In this document: in pieces, positions 23,872 to 32,003 of the stretch
Layout: the number at the start of each line of letters is the position of its first letter
Numbering within the stretch: position 1 is the first letter of the stretch
Source: Paracoccaceae bacterium
GTDB taxonomy: Bacteria; Pseudomonadota; Alphaproteobacteria; Rhodobacterales; Rhodobacteraceae
DNA: 39,012 nucleotides
Direction of reading: 5' to 3'
Assembly: GCA_014323785.1 (NCBI GenBank)
Contig: JACONJ010000006.1
Span: 1 to 39,012, forward strand
Notes under the pieces: generated by a model
Database searches by the model: none
Told to the model about the DNA's origin: nothing
What the model saw: only the letters and a program-made list of their open reading frames with translations
Translations under genes and position numbers: made by a program

Positions 23872-24882
23872 ATGAAAAAGATGACGACATCCGCGATTGC
23901 CGCAGTCCTTTCCACGACCTGGGCTGGTGAGGCTTTGGCAACGGAATGGAACGTGTCGCTTTGGGGCCAGCGCCGCGCCTTTACCGAGCATGTGCATCAC
24001 CTGGCCGATGCCGTGGCCGATGCCACGGACGGTGAATTCACCATGAACATCAGCTATGGTGGCCTGTCCAGCAATCGCGAGAATCTCGACGGCATATCCA
24101 TCGGTGCGTTTGAAATGGCGCAGTTCTGCGCAGGCTACCACCGCGACAAGAACCGCGCGATTACCGTGCTTGAACTCCCCTTTCTGGGCGTCAGCACCCT
24201 TGAAGAGGAAGTCGCCGTCAGCCACGCGATCTATAGCCACCCGGCCGTGACCGAGGAGATGGCACAGTGGAACGCGATGATGCTGATGACGTCCCCGATG
24301 CCACAATACAACCTTGTTGGCACCGGTGAACCGCGCGATACACTGCAAGACATGGACGGCATGCGCGTTCGCGCCACGGGCGGGCTGGGCGATCTCTTCT
24401 CTGCCGTTGGAGCTGTACCCACATCGCTGACTGCGTCAGAGACCTATAACGCCATGGAAACCGGCGTGGTTGACACGGTCGCCTTTGCACAGCATGCGCA
24501 TTTGTCGTTCCGCACCATCGACATCGCCGACTGGTGGACCGAGAACCTGAACCCTGGCACCGTGAACTGCCCGATCGTGGTGAATATTGACGCTTATGAG
24601 AGCCTTAGTGCCGAGCATCGCGCGGCACTTGACGGTGCCGTCGATGGTGCGATCCGGCACTATCTTGACAATTACAGCGAATTGCTTGACCAGTGGGATG
24701 CCGTTCTGGAAGAACGCGGCGTGGAGCGCGTGACGATACCTGATAGGACTCTGGCAGGTCTTGCCGCGCAGGCTGCACCGATCCACGAAGCCTGGATCGA
24801 AACCATGTCGGCCCAGGGCCTGCCAGCCCAGAACCTTTACGACCTGGTCCAGAAGACATTGCAACAGCATCGCAATATGTAA
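23872..24882 (+). CDS. TRAP transporter substrate-binding protein (DctP type)
   Basis: This is a periplasmic solute-binding protein of a tripartite ATP-independent transporter. Residues 1 to about 23 are a signal peptide ending 'GEALA', and the mature chain starts 'TEWNVSLWGQRRAF'. 'GMRVRATGGLGDLFSAVGA' is the central signature where a conserved arginine binds the carboxylate of the ligand. ATG 23872 has the ideal site GGGAGG. Total 336 residues. The ligand is unknown; position right after the urate catabolic genes suggests a ureide or related purine breakdown product, or an organic acid. The dctQ and dctM genes follow, so all three parts of the transporter are present. Confidence 0.93.
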   Translation: MKKMTTSAIAAVLSTTWAGEALATEWNVSLWGQRRAFTEHVHHLADAVADATDGEFTMNISYGGLSSNRENLDGISIGAFEMAQFCAGYHRDKNRAITVLELPFLGVSTLEEEVAVSHAIYSHPAVTEEMAQWNAMMLMTSPMPQYNLVGTGEPRDTLQDMDGMRVRATGGLGDLFSAVGAVPTSLTASETYNAMETGVVDTVAFAQHAHLSFRTIDIADWWTENLNPGTVNCPIVVNIDAYESLSAEHRAALDGAVDGAIRHYLDNYSELLDQWDAVLEERGVERVTIPDRTLAGLAAQAAPIHEAWIETMSAQGLPAQNLYDLVQKTLQQHRNM

Positions 24883-24891
24883 GTAAGGACC

Positions 24892-25590
24892 GTGGGCCGC
24901 ACCGCTGCTGTCGGGTGGCCCATGTCAACACCGCAGACAGGGGCGGAGCTTGTGGCAGCCTCATCATCCACGGTGATGACCGATACCAGCCGCCTGTCGC
25001 GTATCGACCGGGTGGCCTTGGCCGTTGAGGCGCACTTTAACCTGGCAGGCGGGGTCGTGATCCTGCTTCTGGTTCTTATGGCCGTGGCGAATGTCCTGGG
25101 CCGCAAGATTCTGAACATGCCAGTCTACGGCTATGTCGATTGGACCGAGCAGTTTTTGGCCATCTTCGCCTTTCTGGGGCTGGCCTATTGCCAACGAGAG
25201 GGTGGCCATATTCGTATGGATATCCTGGTGATGCGCCTGCGCGGCCGGGTACTCTGGGCATTTGAATGGCTGTCGGCTCTCTTCATGTTCCTAGTCACGC
25301 TTGGTCTGATCCACGGCTCATGGCACCATTTTCTGCGCAGTTTCGACTGGGGCAGCCCGTTTTGGTCTACCGACAGTTCCATCGATATCGGCCTGCCAAC
25401 CTGGCCTGCGAAGCTCCTGGTGCCTCTGGCCCTGACGCTTCTGGCGGTGCGCCTGGCGATTCAGCTCTGGGGCTACGGCCGCGCACTGCGAACCGGGGCA
25501 TCAAGCCCTGTTGCGGTCCCCCTGCCCGAAGATGCCGCGAGCGTGGCCAGCCGTGAGGCTGAAACTGTCAGCGTGGCGCGGGATGACTGA
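24892..25590 (+). CDS. TRAP transporter small permease (DctQ type)
   Basis: This is the four-helix membrane subunit that links the binding protein to the large permease. Hydrophobic segments start at 'GGVVILLLVLMAVANVLG', then 'FLAIFAFLGLAYCQREGGHI' with the conserved 'GHI.MD' element, then two more. Start is uncertain: GTG 24892 follows the dctP stop by ten bases with TAAGGA in front, while ATG 24922 and ATG 24976 are in frame and remove a long N-terminal tail. With 24892 the length is 232. A soluble C-terminal tail of about 30 residues ends the protein. A 144-bp gap without a recognisable gene separates it from dctM, more than is usual in TRAP operons. Confidence 0.88.
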   Translation: MGRTAAVGWPMSTPQTGAELVAASSSTVMTDTSRLSRIDRVALAVEAHFNLAGGVVILLLVLMAVANVLGRKILNMPVYGYVDWTEQFLAIFAFLGLAYCQREGGHIRMDILVMRLRGRVLWAFEWLSALFMFLVTLGLIHGSWHHFLRSFDWGSPFWSTDSSIDIGLPTWPAKLLVPLALTLLAVRLAIQLWGYGRALRTGASSPVAVPLPEDAASVASREAETVSVARDD

Positions 25591-25734
25591 CAGGGACAAT
25601 GCGTATTTGCGGAAAGACAACGCCCGGCGATTCCCGGAATCCCTGCAACGGTGCCTGCGGGAACATCATGTCCTGGGGTGTTTATCGTTCCCCGGATATG
25701 TCATGTCCCGACCCGCGACAGGAGCATCGGCTGA

Positions 25735-27174
25735 ATGATCGATCACTATATCGACATGCGCACACTTCTTGATGGTGTGAACATCTTTACCGTGTCGCTG
25801 TGGCTGTCAGGATTGCTGATGCTTCTGGTCGTAATCGGCGTCCGCGTGGCCTTTGCCGCCGCCTTTATCGGGCTCATCGGGCTCTGTGTCTTCTTCATGC
25901 AACGCCAGGGCTTTGAGCACGGCTTTATTACCGCACTCAAACTTGCCGGGCAGGTGCCGCATTCGAAATCCACGGGCTATGCGCTTAGCCTGATCCCGAC
26001 CTTCATCCTGATCGGCTATCTTGCCTATTACGCGGGCCTGACCAGGGCATTGTTCGAGGCCGCGAAACGATGGGTCGGCTGGCTGCCGGGCGGGCTAGGT
26101 GTTTCCACCGTTTTTGCCACGGCCGGGTTTGCCGCTGTCTCTGGTGCATCGGTGGCAACGTCTGCTGTCTTCGCGCGCATCGCGATCCCGGAGATGTTGA
26201 AGCTCAACTACGACAAGGCGTTTGCCGCGGGGGTTGTGGCCGCGGGCGGCACGCTCGCTTCGCTGATTCCGCCCTCGGCAATCCTGGTGATCTATGCGAT
26301 CATCGTTGAGGCAAGCGTCGGCAAACTCTTGCTTGCGGGGTTCATCCCTGGCTTTGTCTCGGCACTGATCTATGCGGGCCTTGTTATCGGGCTTGCCAGA
26401 TACCGCAAGTCTGTTGGCCCACCCGTCACCGGCTTCACCTGGAAGGAACGCTTTCAGTCGCTGCCCGGTGCGCTGCCCATATTCTTCGTCGTCTTTATCA
26501 TCATCTTCTCGATCTACTACCGGGGAGAGGACGGTGCCTGGGCCACACCGACCGAGGCGGGGGCCCTGGGGGCCTTTGTCGTGCTGATCATGGCCCTTTG
26601 GAAAGGTATGAAATGGGGCCAGCTCGGCAGTGCCCTGATGGAGGCTGCCAAACTGACGGCGATGATCTTCGCGATGATCTGGGGTGTTCTGATCTATGTC
26701 CGCTTTCTGGGTTTTGCGCGGCTACCGGACAATTTTGCGCTTTTTATCAGTGGGTTGGACTATCCGCCTTATATCATCCTGCTCTGCATCCTTCTGGTCT
26801 ATGTGGTTCTGGGGATGTTCATGGATGCAATCGGTATGCTCATCCTGACACTGCCCATTACCTTTCCCGCGGTCATCGCGCTCAATGGCGGACCCGACGT
26901 GACGCAAGAGATGTCAGCCTTCGGCATGACCGCCGGAGAATGTGGTATCTGGTTCGGGATCATCGTGGTGAAAATGGCGGAGCTTTGTCTGATTACACCG
27001 CCCATCGGGCTCAACTGCTTCGTTGTGGCGGGCGTGGCGAAGGATTCAAGGCTTGATATCGGCGTCCAGGATGTGTTCCGCGGCGCAGCCCCGTTCTTTG
27101 GGGCCGATGTCGCCACGGTGGCGGTCCTGGTCGCCTTCCCGGGCATCGTGCTCTGGCTGCCATCCCTGATCTAG
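25735..27174 (+). CDS. TRAP transporter large permease (DctM type)
   Basis: This is the 12-helix permease subunit of the TRAP transporter, using the sodium gradient. 'LIPTFILIGYLAYYAGL', 'VSGASVATSAVFARIAIPEM', 'AAGGTLASLIPPSAILVIYA' and 'MFMDAIGMLILTLPITFPAV' are characteristic DctM stretches, including the 'IPPS' hairpin. Length is 479 residues. The N-terminus is slightly longer than many family members; the ATG 25735 follows 'GGAGCATCGGCTGA' with a modest ribosome site. It completes a single transporter with the two genes upstream. The stop is followed by about 300 bp without a gene. Confidence 0.93.
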   Translation: MIDHYIDMRTLLDGVNIFTVSLWLSGLLMLLVVIGVRVAFAAAFIGLIGLCVFFMQRQGFEHGFITALKLAGQVPHSKSTGYALSLIPTFILIGYLAYYAGLTRALFEAAKRWVGWLPGGLGVSTVFATAGFAAVSGASVATSAVFARIAIPEMLKLNYDKAFAAGVVAAGGTLASLIPPSAILVIYAIIVEASVGKLLLAGFIPGFVSALIYAGLVIGLARYRKSVGPPVTGFTWKERFQSLPGALPIFFVVFIIIFSIYYRGEDGAWATPTEAGALGAFVVLIMALWKGMKWGQLGSALMEAAKLTAMIFAMIWGVLIYVRFLGFARLPDNFALFISGLDYPPYIILLCILLVYVVLGMFMDAIGMLILTLPITFPAVIALNGGPDVTQEMSAFGMTAGECGIWFGIIVVKMAELCLITPPIGLNCFVVAGVAKDSRLDIGVQDVFRGAAPFFGADVATVAVLVAFPGIVLWLPSLI

Positions 27175-27473
27175 GGTGCTGGCGGCGGTGCGGCAGAGCA
27201 GTTATAACCTGCCACCAGATGGGGGAATCGAAGCGCATGATCGATTACACCGTCATATATGGGGTTCGGTGACTGCCGCACGATTCGATTCTGCCTGTCC
27301 GGGGCAATTGTGCGCCCGGCTTGATGATGCAAAAAACGAACAGGAACCTGACCATTCTTTGGCACGGGGCGGGCAGGATTTACGATGCCCAGAGGAGGGC
27401 ATTGGGGGCTGTTCGGGTCTTGCGGCAGCGAACGGGAACGTTAGGCTGACGCGGCAGGAAGAGAGGCCAGCCG
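27175..27473. other. Gene-free stretch between the TRAP operon and the aminopeptidase gene
   Basis: I see no convincing coding frame, tRNA or known RNA in these 299 bases. A short imperfect inverted repeat, CCGGG...CCCGG, lies around 27299-27319 and is followed after about ten bases by CAAAAAAC, but it is far from the dctM stop and weak as a terminator. The last 20 bases contain GAGAGG, the likely ribosome site for the aminopeptidase start at 27474. Confidence 0.4.
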
Positions 27474-28862
27474 ATGCGTGCCAGATTTGCAGCCAGAACC
27501 GATAAGGCGATCCCGCTTATTCTGCTGACGCCAGATAGGCTGAAGGGCGTACTCTCCAGCCTGCCAGAGGCCCAGGCCGCTTGGGCACGGCTACATGACT
27601 TTTGCGCAAAGTCCGGCAGCCGGCTTGTTTTGCCCGGCCCCGACGGCTCCGCCGACCGGGTGCTGATCGGGCTTGGGGACACAGCAGCGCGCGCCCGCAC
27701 CCGATTCGCTGCCGGAGCCGCCATCGCAGCCCTTCCCAAAGGGGTCTACCGTGCCGTGGCCGATGACCTGCCGCGCACCCTGGCCGAGGAGGTGGCGTTT
27801 GGCTATCTGCTCTCCTGTTACAGGTTTGATGCCTATCGCAGCCAGTCCCGGGTCAAGGCTGGTCTGGTACCCCCCTCCAACGTTGACAGTGCGGCACTGG
27901 AACGAATGGCCGAGGCAGAATTCCTGACGCGGGATTTGATCAACACGCCGGCTGAGGACATGGGCCCCGATGAATTAGAGGCCGCGGCGCGTGATCTGGC
28001 CCGTCAATTCGGTGCAAACCTTAAGAAGACAGAGGGCGATGACCTTCTGGCGGCAAACTTTCCCCTGATCCACACAGTGGGGCGCGCCGCTGCCCGGGCA
28101 CCGCGCCTTCTTGACCTGGGCTGGGGCACCGCAGGGCCGCATGTCACGCTGGTGGGCAAGGGCGTGTGTTTTGATACGGGTGGGCTGAACCTGAAGCCCG
28201 GCGTGTCGATGGGATTGATGAAAAAGGATATGGGGGGCGCGGCTGCGGTTCTGGGGCTGGCGCAGATGATTATGGCCGCGAACCTGCCGGTGCGGCTGCG
28301 CGTATTGATCCCGGCAGTCGAGAACGCTGTCAGCGGCGCGGCCTTTCGGCCTGGCGATATTCCAAAGGCGCGGAACGGAATGACAGTGGAAATCAACAGC
28401 ACCGATGCCGAGGGCCGTCTGGTGCTTGCCGATACGCTCGCGCTTGCGGCGGAAACGCCGCCGAACCTCCTCGTCTCTATGGCTACGCTGACTGGCGCGG
28501 CGCGGGTAGCTCTTGGCCCGGACCTTGCCCCCTTTTACACTGATGATGACGGCGTGGCCGCCGCACTATCAGCCGCCGGAACCAGGGTGTTCGACCCGAT
28601 GTGGCGAATGCCCTTCCACGCACCCTATGAGGCGATGATCGAACCGGGCATTGCCGATCTGAACAATGCTCCCAAGGGTGGGTTTGCCGGATCCATCACG
28701 GCGGCCCTATTCCTGCGTCGGTTCACTGCTGGGGTCGCGCCTTACGTGCATCTCGACATATACGGCTGGCAGCCAAGTGCCGCGCCCGGTCGCCCCAAGG
28801 GCGGGGCAGGCCAAGGTGCGCGCGGCCTGTTCCATGCCTTGCCGGAAGTGCTGCGGCTATGA
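27474..28862 (+). CDS. Leucyl aminopeptidase family protein (M17)
   Basis: This is a cytosolic two-metal aminopeptidase that removes N-terminal residues from peptides. 'TLVGKGVCFDTGGLNLKP' contains the first metal ligands, 'MKKDMGGAAAVLG' the lysine and aspartate, and 'INSTDAEGRLVLADTLALAA' the M17 signature NTDAEGR(L/I), here NSTDAEGR. 462 residues is close to the family length, with a short N-terminal domain compared with PepA. The stop overlaps the next gene by four bases (ATGA), so it is co-translated with an NlpC/P60 hydrolase, a pairing common in this group of bacteria. The pair may recycle cell-wall peptides. Confidence 0.93.
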   Translation: MRARFAARTDKAIPLILLTPDRLKGVLSSLPEAQAAWARLHDFCAKSGSRLVLPGPDGSADRVLIGLGDTAARARTRFAAGAAIAALPKGVYRAVADDLPRTLAEEVAFGYLLSCYRFDAYRSQSRVKAGLVPPSNVDSAALERMAEAEFLTRDLINTPAEDMGPDELEAAARDLARQFGANLKKTEGDDLLAANFPLIHTVGRAAARAPRLLDLGWGTAGPHVTLVGKGVCFDTGGLNLKPGVSMGLMKKDMGGAAAVLGLAQMIMAANLPVRLRVLIPAVENAVSGAAFRPGDIPKARNGMTVEINSTDAEGRLVLADTLALAAETPPNLLVSMATLTGAARVALGPDLAPFYTDDDGVAAALSAAGTRVFDPMWRMPFHAPYEAMIEPGIADLNNAPKGGFAGSITAALFLRRFTAGVAPYVHLDIYGWQPSAAPGRPKGGAGQGARGLFHALPEVLRL

Positions 28863-29743
28863 CCGACGCCAGAATGCTCGCCAGCAACGGGCGTGTGGCC
28901 CTTCGCACCCTGGAAGGTAAGGTAGAGGCCCAGGCTTTCGTCCACGGGCAAAAGATGATGGTGCAGCAGCCGATTGTCAGCCTGACCGACAAGCCGCGCG
29001 GGCGGCGGGTCAGCCAGTTGGTGTTCGGGGAAGCGTTTCTGGTGCTTGAGACACGGGAGGGCTTTGCCTTTGGCTGCACGGGGCGCGATGGATATGTCGG
29101 TTACATCCTGGCATCGGCCCTGATGGTTCCGGCGGAACCGACCCATTGGGTGACAGCCCCGGCCACCCACCTGTATCCCAAAGCCTCGGTCAAGGCAGTG
29201 CCGGATACCTCGATCTATTTCGCGTCGCGGGTGCAGGTGCGGGCGGAACATGGGAATTTCCTGCGCATCCATACCGGCCATTTTGTGCCACAGGCACACC
29301 TTCAGCCCATCAAGGTGCGCTTTGCCGACCATGTCGGGGTAGCCGATTTGTTCCTGGGAACACCTTATCTTTGGGGCGGGATCAGCCGGTGGGGGATTGA
29401 CTGCTCGGGCCTGGTGCAGACCTCCCTTCTGGCCTGCGGCGTGGATTGCCCGCGCGACAGCGACCAGCAACAGGCCACCCTTGGCCGCGAACTGCCGTCC
29501 GGAGAGCCGTTAGGCCGGGGTGACTTGGTGTTCTGGAAGGGTCATGTGGGCATCATGGCGGATGAGCAGACCCTGCTACACGCCAATGCCCACCACATGT
29601 CTGTCGCCTATGAGCCCTTGCGCGATGCCGCCGCCCGGCTCGAGGCATATGGCGACGGCACGATTAGCGCACGGCGACGGCTGCTCGGAAAGACCCGGGA
29701 ACCTTTGGGCGACCGGTACCCCCGTGACCCGCAAACGCCTTAG
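28859..29743 (+). CDS. NlpC/P60 family cysteine peptidase with SH3 domains
   Basis: This probable cell-wall gamma-D-glutamyl-diamino acid endopeptidase has 294 residues. The first 150 residues are two SH3-like domains ('VFGEAFLVLETREGFAF', 'RDGYVGYI', then 'VQVRAEHGNFLRI'). The catalytic domain follows: 'GTPYLWGGISRWGIDCSGLV' with cysteine 182, 'GDLVFWKGHVGIM' with histidine 229, and 'LLHANAHHMSV' with the third polar residue near 241. There is no signal peptide, so it may act on imported murein peptides inside the cell, together with the overlapping aminopeptidase. Its last four bases overlap the end of the convergent DUF2794 gene. Confidence 0.93.
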   Translation: MTDARMLASNGRVALRTLEGKVEAQAFVHGQKMMVQQPIVSLTDKPRGRRVSQLVFGEAFLVLETREGFAFGCTGRDGYVGYILASALMVPAEPTHWVTAPATHLYPKASVKAVPDTSIYFASRVQVRAEHGNFLRIHTGHFVPQAHLQPIKVRFADHVGVADLFLGTPYLWGGISRWGIDCSGLVQTSLLACGVDCPRDSDQQQATLGRELPSGEPLGRGDLVFWKGHVGIMADEQTLLHANAHHMSVAYEPLRDAAARLEAYGDGTISARRRLLGKTREPLGDRYPRDPQTP

Positions 29744-30081
29744 TCAACCATGCGGATCATTTTACGTTCCAGCACCCGCAGCGCGGCCTTTAGGTCGTGC
29801 CCGCGTTTCATGATACGGCCATCCATGCCGATGACAGAATACTGCCCTTGCCTGTCCTGCAATCCGGGGCGTTTTTCGACCCGATAGATCGGATGCTCGG
29901 CACTGCGCCGGAAGATCGAGAAGATCGCCGCGTCGTGCAGATGGCTGATCCCGTAATCACGCCAGATTCCGGCGGCGACCATCCGGCCATAGATCGCCAG
30001 GATCACCGCAAGCTCCTTGCGGTCAAAGGCCACTGTCTCGGGGATCCGCCGCGCACTGGCGGGCAGGAACTTTATCACCAT
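29740..30081 (-). CDS. DUF2794 family protein
   Basis: This is a conserved alphaproteobacterial protein of unknown function. 'ETVAFDRKELAVILAIYGRM', 'GIWRDYGISHLHDAAIFSIF' and 'IYRVEKRPGLQDRQGQY' match the DUF2794 pattern as I remember it. From ATG 30081 the length is 113 residues, which is normal for the family; the frame extends to ATG 30168 but that start has no ribosome site and adds a 29-residue unconserved leader. Neither start has a strong site. A basic C-terminus 'ALRVLERKMIRMVD' ends the protein. Confidence 0.85.
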   Translation of the reverse strand: MVIKFLPASARRIPETVAFDRKELAVILAIYGRMVAAGIWRDYGISHLHDAAIFSIFRRSAEHPIYRVEKRPGLQDRQGQYSVIGMDGRIMKRGHDLKAALRVLERKMIRMVD

Positions 30082-30152
30082 CGGGCAAGCGTGGCGCGGG
30101 TGTGACGTAAAATCAAGTGTAATCCAAACTTTGCCCGCAGTCACCTTGGGGG

Positions 30153-30182
30153 TTGCATTCCAAGCCAAGGGATTGATATACG
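30153..30182 (+). promoter_or_regulatory. Possible promoter of the HEPN gene pair
   Basis: TTGCAT at 30153-30158 and TATACG at 30177-30182, 18 bases apart, resemble sigma-70 elements. They sit about 40 bases upstream of the start at 30224. The match is partial and the assignment tentative. Confidence 0.3.
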
Positions 30183-30223
30183 TCTGAATCTTGACTGTAA
30201 TCCCCTATGGGAGAATCCTGTTT

Positions 30224-30496
30224 ATGGCTGATGTGCGCGAACTGCAAACAACGATCAGACGGGTTATTGAGGAACAGCTCACCCCCGCACAGATTGTCGA
30301 GGTTAAGGTGTCCGAGGGGTTTGACCACGATGAAGACCCTATCCTCGAGATTACAGTCGTCTTTGATAAGGACAAGATCGAAGGTGGCCGGCTTGACCCC
30401 GGGAAGGTTGTTGGATTGCCCCGACATCTGGGCGAGTCTCTTGGGGAACTGGGCGAACACCGCTTTCCCTTTATCAGCTACATGACCCCCGGATGA
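30224..30496 (+). CDS. Uncharacterised 90-residue partner of a HEPN protein
   Basis: I do not recognise this protein. It starts 'MADVRELQTTIRRVIEEQL' (a helix), then 'IVEVKVSEGFDHDEDPILEI', 'TVVFDKDKIEGGRLDPGKVV', and ends 'HRFPFISYMTPG'. The pattern is alternating strand and helix, acidic, with no nucleotidyltransferase GSxxR motif that would mark the classical MNT antitoxin. I chose ATG 30224 because GGGAG precedes it; the start at 30191 would lie upstream of this. Its stop overlaps the ATG of the HEPN gene (ATGA), so the two proteins are made together and may bind each other as antitoxin and toxin. The role is inference. Confidence 0.75.
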   Translation: MADVRELQTTIRRVIEEQLTPAQIVEVKVSEGFDHDEDPILEITVVFDKDKIEGGRLDPGKVVGLPRHLGESLGELGEHRFPFISYMTPG

Positions 30497-30981
30497 ATTC
30501 GCCGATGCAGCCGCTTGACCTTATAAGAACAGCCCGAAAAACGGCAAGGTCACAGGCAGCGGTCCGCCCAAGGCAATCCGATCTTAGACGCGCGATAAGC
30601 ACGGCATACTATGCGCTGTTTCATGCGCTGTGCATGAATTACGCCGATTGTCTGATCGGCCGGACGGGTTCGGACCGTAGTAAGCGTGCATGGCAACAAG
30701 CCTATCGCACCGTAGAGCACGGTGACGCCAGGAAACGATGCGCCAACCAGAACACAATTTCCGAATTCCCAACGGAAATTCGGGATTTTGCTCTCCAGTT
30801 CCGGACATTACAGCAGAAACGCCACTCGGCGGATTATGACCCCCATGCCCGCTTCACCAGGACAGAAGTTGATACGGATATTGATGTGGCTGAACGCGTG
30901 ATCAAGGGTTTCGATCTCGTCAGCCTCAAGGATCGCCGCGCGTTTGCCGCGTGGACAGCGATGAAAACCCGCCGCACCTAG
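30493..30981 (+). CDS. HEPN domain protein (putative RNase toxin)
   Basis: This is a 162-residue all-helical protein of the HEPN group (UPF0332-like). 'RRAISTAYYALFHALC' is the conserved first helix pair. 'FRTLQQKRHSADYDP' has arginine 104 and histidine 111 in an R-x6-H arrangement, which fits the catalytic R-x4-6-H of HEPN ribonucleases, and the 'ADYDP' turn is typical. It is translationally coupled to the unrecognised gene upstream, as expected for a toxin-antitoxin or regulatory pair, but the partner is not the usual nucleotidyltransferase. The stop overlaps the stop of the convergent ilvE gene. Confidence 0.85.
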   Translation: MNSPMQPLDLIRTARKTARSQAAVRPRQSDLRRAISTAYYALFHALCMNYADCLIGRTGSDRSKRAWQQAYRTVEHGDARKRCANQNTISEFPTEIRDFALQFRTLQQKRHSADYDPHARFTRTEVDTDIDVAERVIKGFDLVSLKDRRAFAAWTAMKTRRT

Positions 30982-31847
30982 GCCCGCACCTTCACCTCAT
31001 AGGCTTCGGCGATATCCTGGGCCAGCGCGCCGACCTCAAAGGTGTAATCCCCGATCTGGCCCACGGGCGTAACTTCGGCCGCCGTGCCGGTGAGCCAGCA
31101 TTGCTCAAAGCTGTCCAGCTCTTCCGGCAGGATGTGTCGTTCATGCACCTTGATCTGGCGGTCTTTCAGCATGCCGATGACCGTCTGCCGGGTGATCCCG
31201 TTCAGAAAGCAATCCGGATCCGGCGTGTGTACCTCTCCCCCCCTGACGAAAAAGATGTTTGCCCCCGTCGCCTCGGCCACATAACCGCGGTAGTCGAACA
31301 TCATCGCGTCAGAGCACCCCTTCGCTTCGGCGGCGTGTTTTGACATCGTGCAAATCATATAGAGCCCCGCCGCCTTGGCATGGCTTGGGATTGTCTCGGG
31401 GCCGGGGCGCTTCCATTTGGAAATGTCCAGCCTGGCACCCTTCATCTTTGCATCACCGTAATAGGCCCCCCACTCCCAGGCTGCGACGGCTAGGCGAACT
31501 GGATTCTTTGCCGAAGCGACGCCCATATCCTGACCTGAACCGCGCCACGCGACGGCACGGACATAGGCATCAGCCAGGTTGTTGGCGCGCATCACCTGAT
31601 ACTTGGCGGCTTCAATCTCATCAACGGTCCAGGGGATTTTCACATCGATCAGGTGGCCCGAATTCAACAGACGTTCCGAGTGTTTCCGGCTTTCAAAAAT
31701 CTTGCCGCCATAGGCCCGTTCCCCTTCAAACACGGAAGAGGCATAGTGCATGGCATGGGTCAGGATATGTACATTCGCGTCCCGCCAGGGGATCAGCTTG
31801 CCATCCATCCATATCATGCCGTCACGGTTGTCATATCCTCCGGCCAT
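30978..31847 (-). CDS. ilvE: Branched-chain amino acid aminotransferase
   Basis: This PLP enzyme transfers amino groups to and from leucine, isoleucine and valine. 'DGMIWMDGKLIPWRDANVHI' and 'THAMHYASSVFEGERAYGGK' form the substrate site, 'GYVAEATGANIFFVRGGEV' and 'LNGITRQTVI' the cofactor phosphate site. I chose ATG 31847, giving 289 residues and the normal start 'MAGGYDNRDG'. AGGGACAGG lies before it. An ATG at 31904 is in frame, but a promoter-like pair ends only a few bases before it, so it would have almost no leader. The gene is divergent from the petP-petR-type regulators. Confidence 0.95.
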   Translation of the reverse strand: MAGGYDNRDGMIWMDGKLIPWRDANVHILTHAMHYASSVFEGERAYGGKIFESRKHSERLLNSGHLIDVKIPWTVDEIEAAKYQVMRANNLADAYVRAVAWRGSGQDMGVASAKNPVRLAVAAWEWGAYYGDAKMKGARLDISKWKRPGPETIPSHAKAAGLYMICTMSKHAAEAKGCSDAMMFDYRGYVAEATGANIFFVRGGEVHTPDPDCFLNGITRQTVIGMLKDRQIKVHERHILPEELDSFEQCWLTGTAAEVTPVGQIGDYTFEVGALAQDIAEAYEVKVRA

Positions 31848-31916
31848 CGGCCTGTCCCTTACCCTGCCCGGGCCATTCGCCGGTGGTTTCGTTTTATCGC
31901 GCATAATTCCAGACCT

Positions 31917-31945
31917 TCGCTAGCAATTCAGTCTTGGAAAGTCAA
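31917..31945 (-). promoter_or_regulatory. Promoter-like sequence for ilvE
   Basis: On the minus strand TTGACT lies at 31945-31940, followed by a 17-base spacer and TAGCGA at 31922-31917. The -35 is close to consensus and the -10 weak. A start of transcription near 31910 would support the ATG at 31847 as the real start of ilvE. Confidence 0.4.
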
Positions 31946-32003
31946 CATGGCTGACATAAAAAGAAGAACACCGCCTGAACGGACCACGTGAAAGGGGCAT
32001 GCA

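Noticed and set aside
27175-27365. Possible tRNA or minus-strand 64-codon gene downstream of dctM
   Set aside because: No acceptor, anticodon or T-loop pattern could be fitted, and the peptide is not protein-like.
29797-30105. Plus-strand frame opposite the DUF2794 gene
   Set aside because: It is an antisense shadow; the minus-strand product matches a conserved family.
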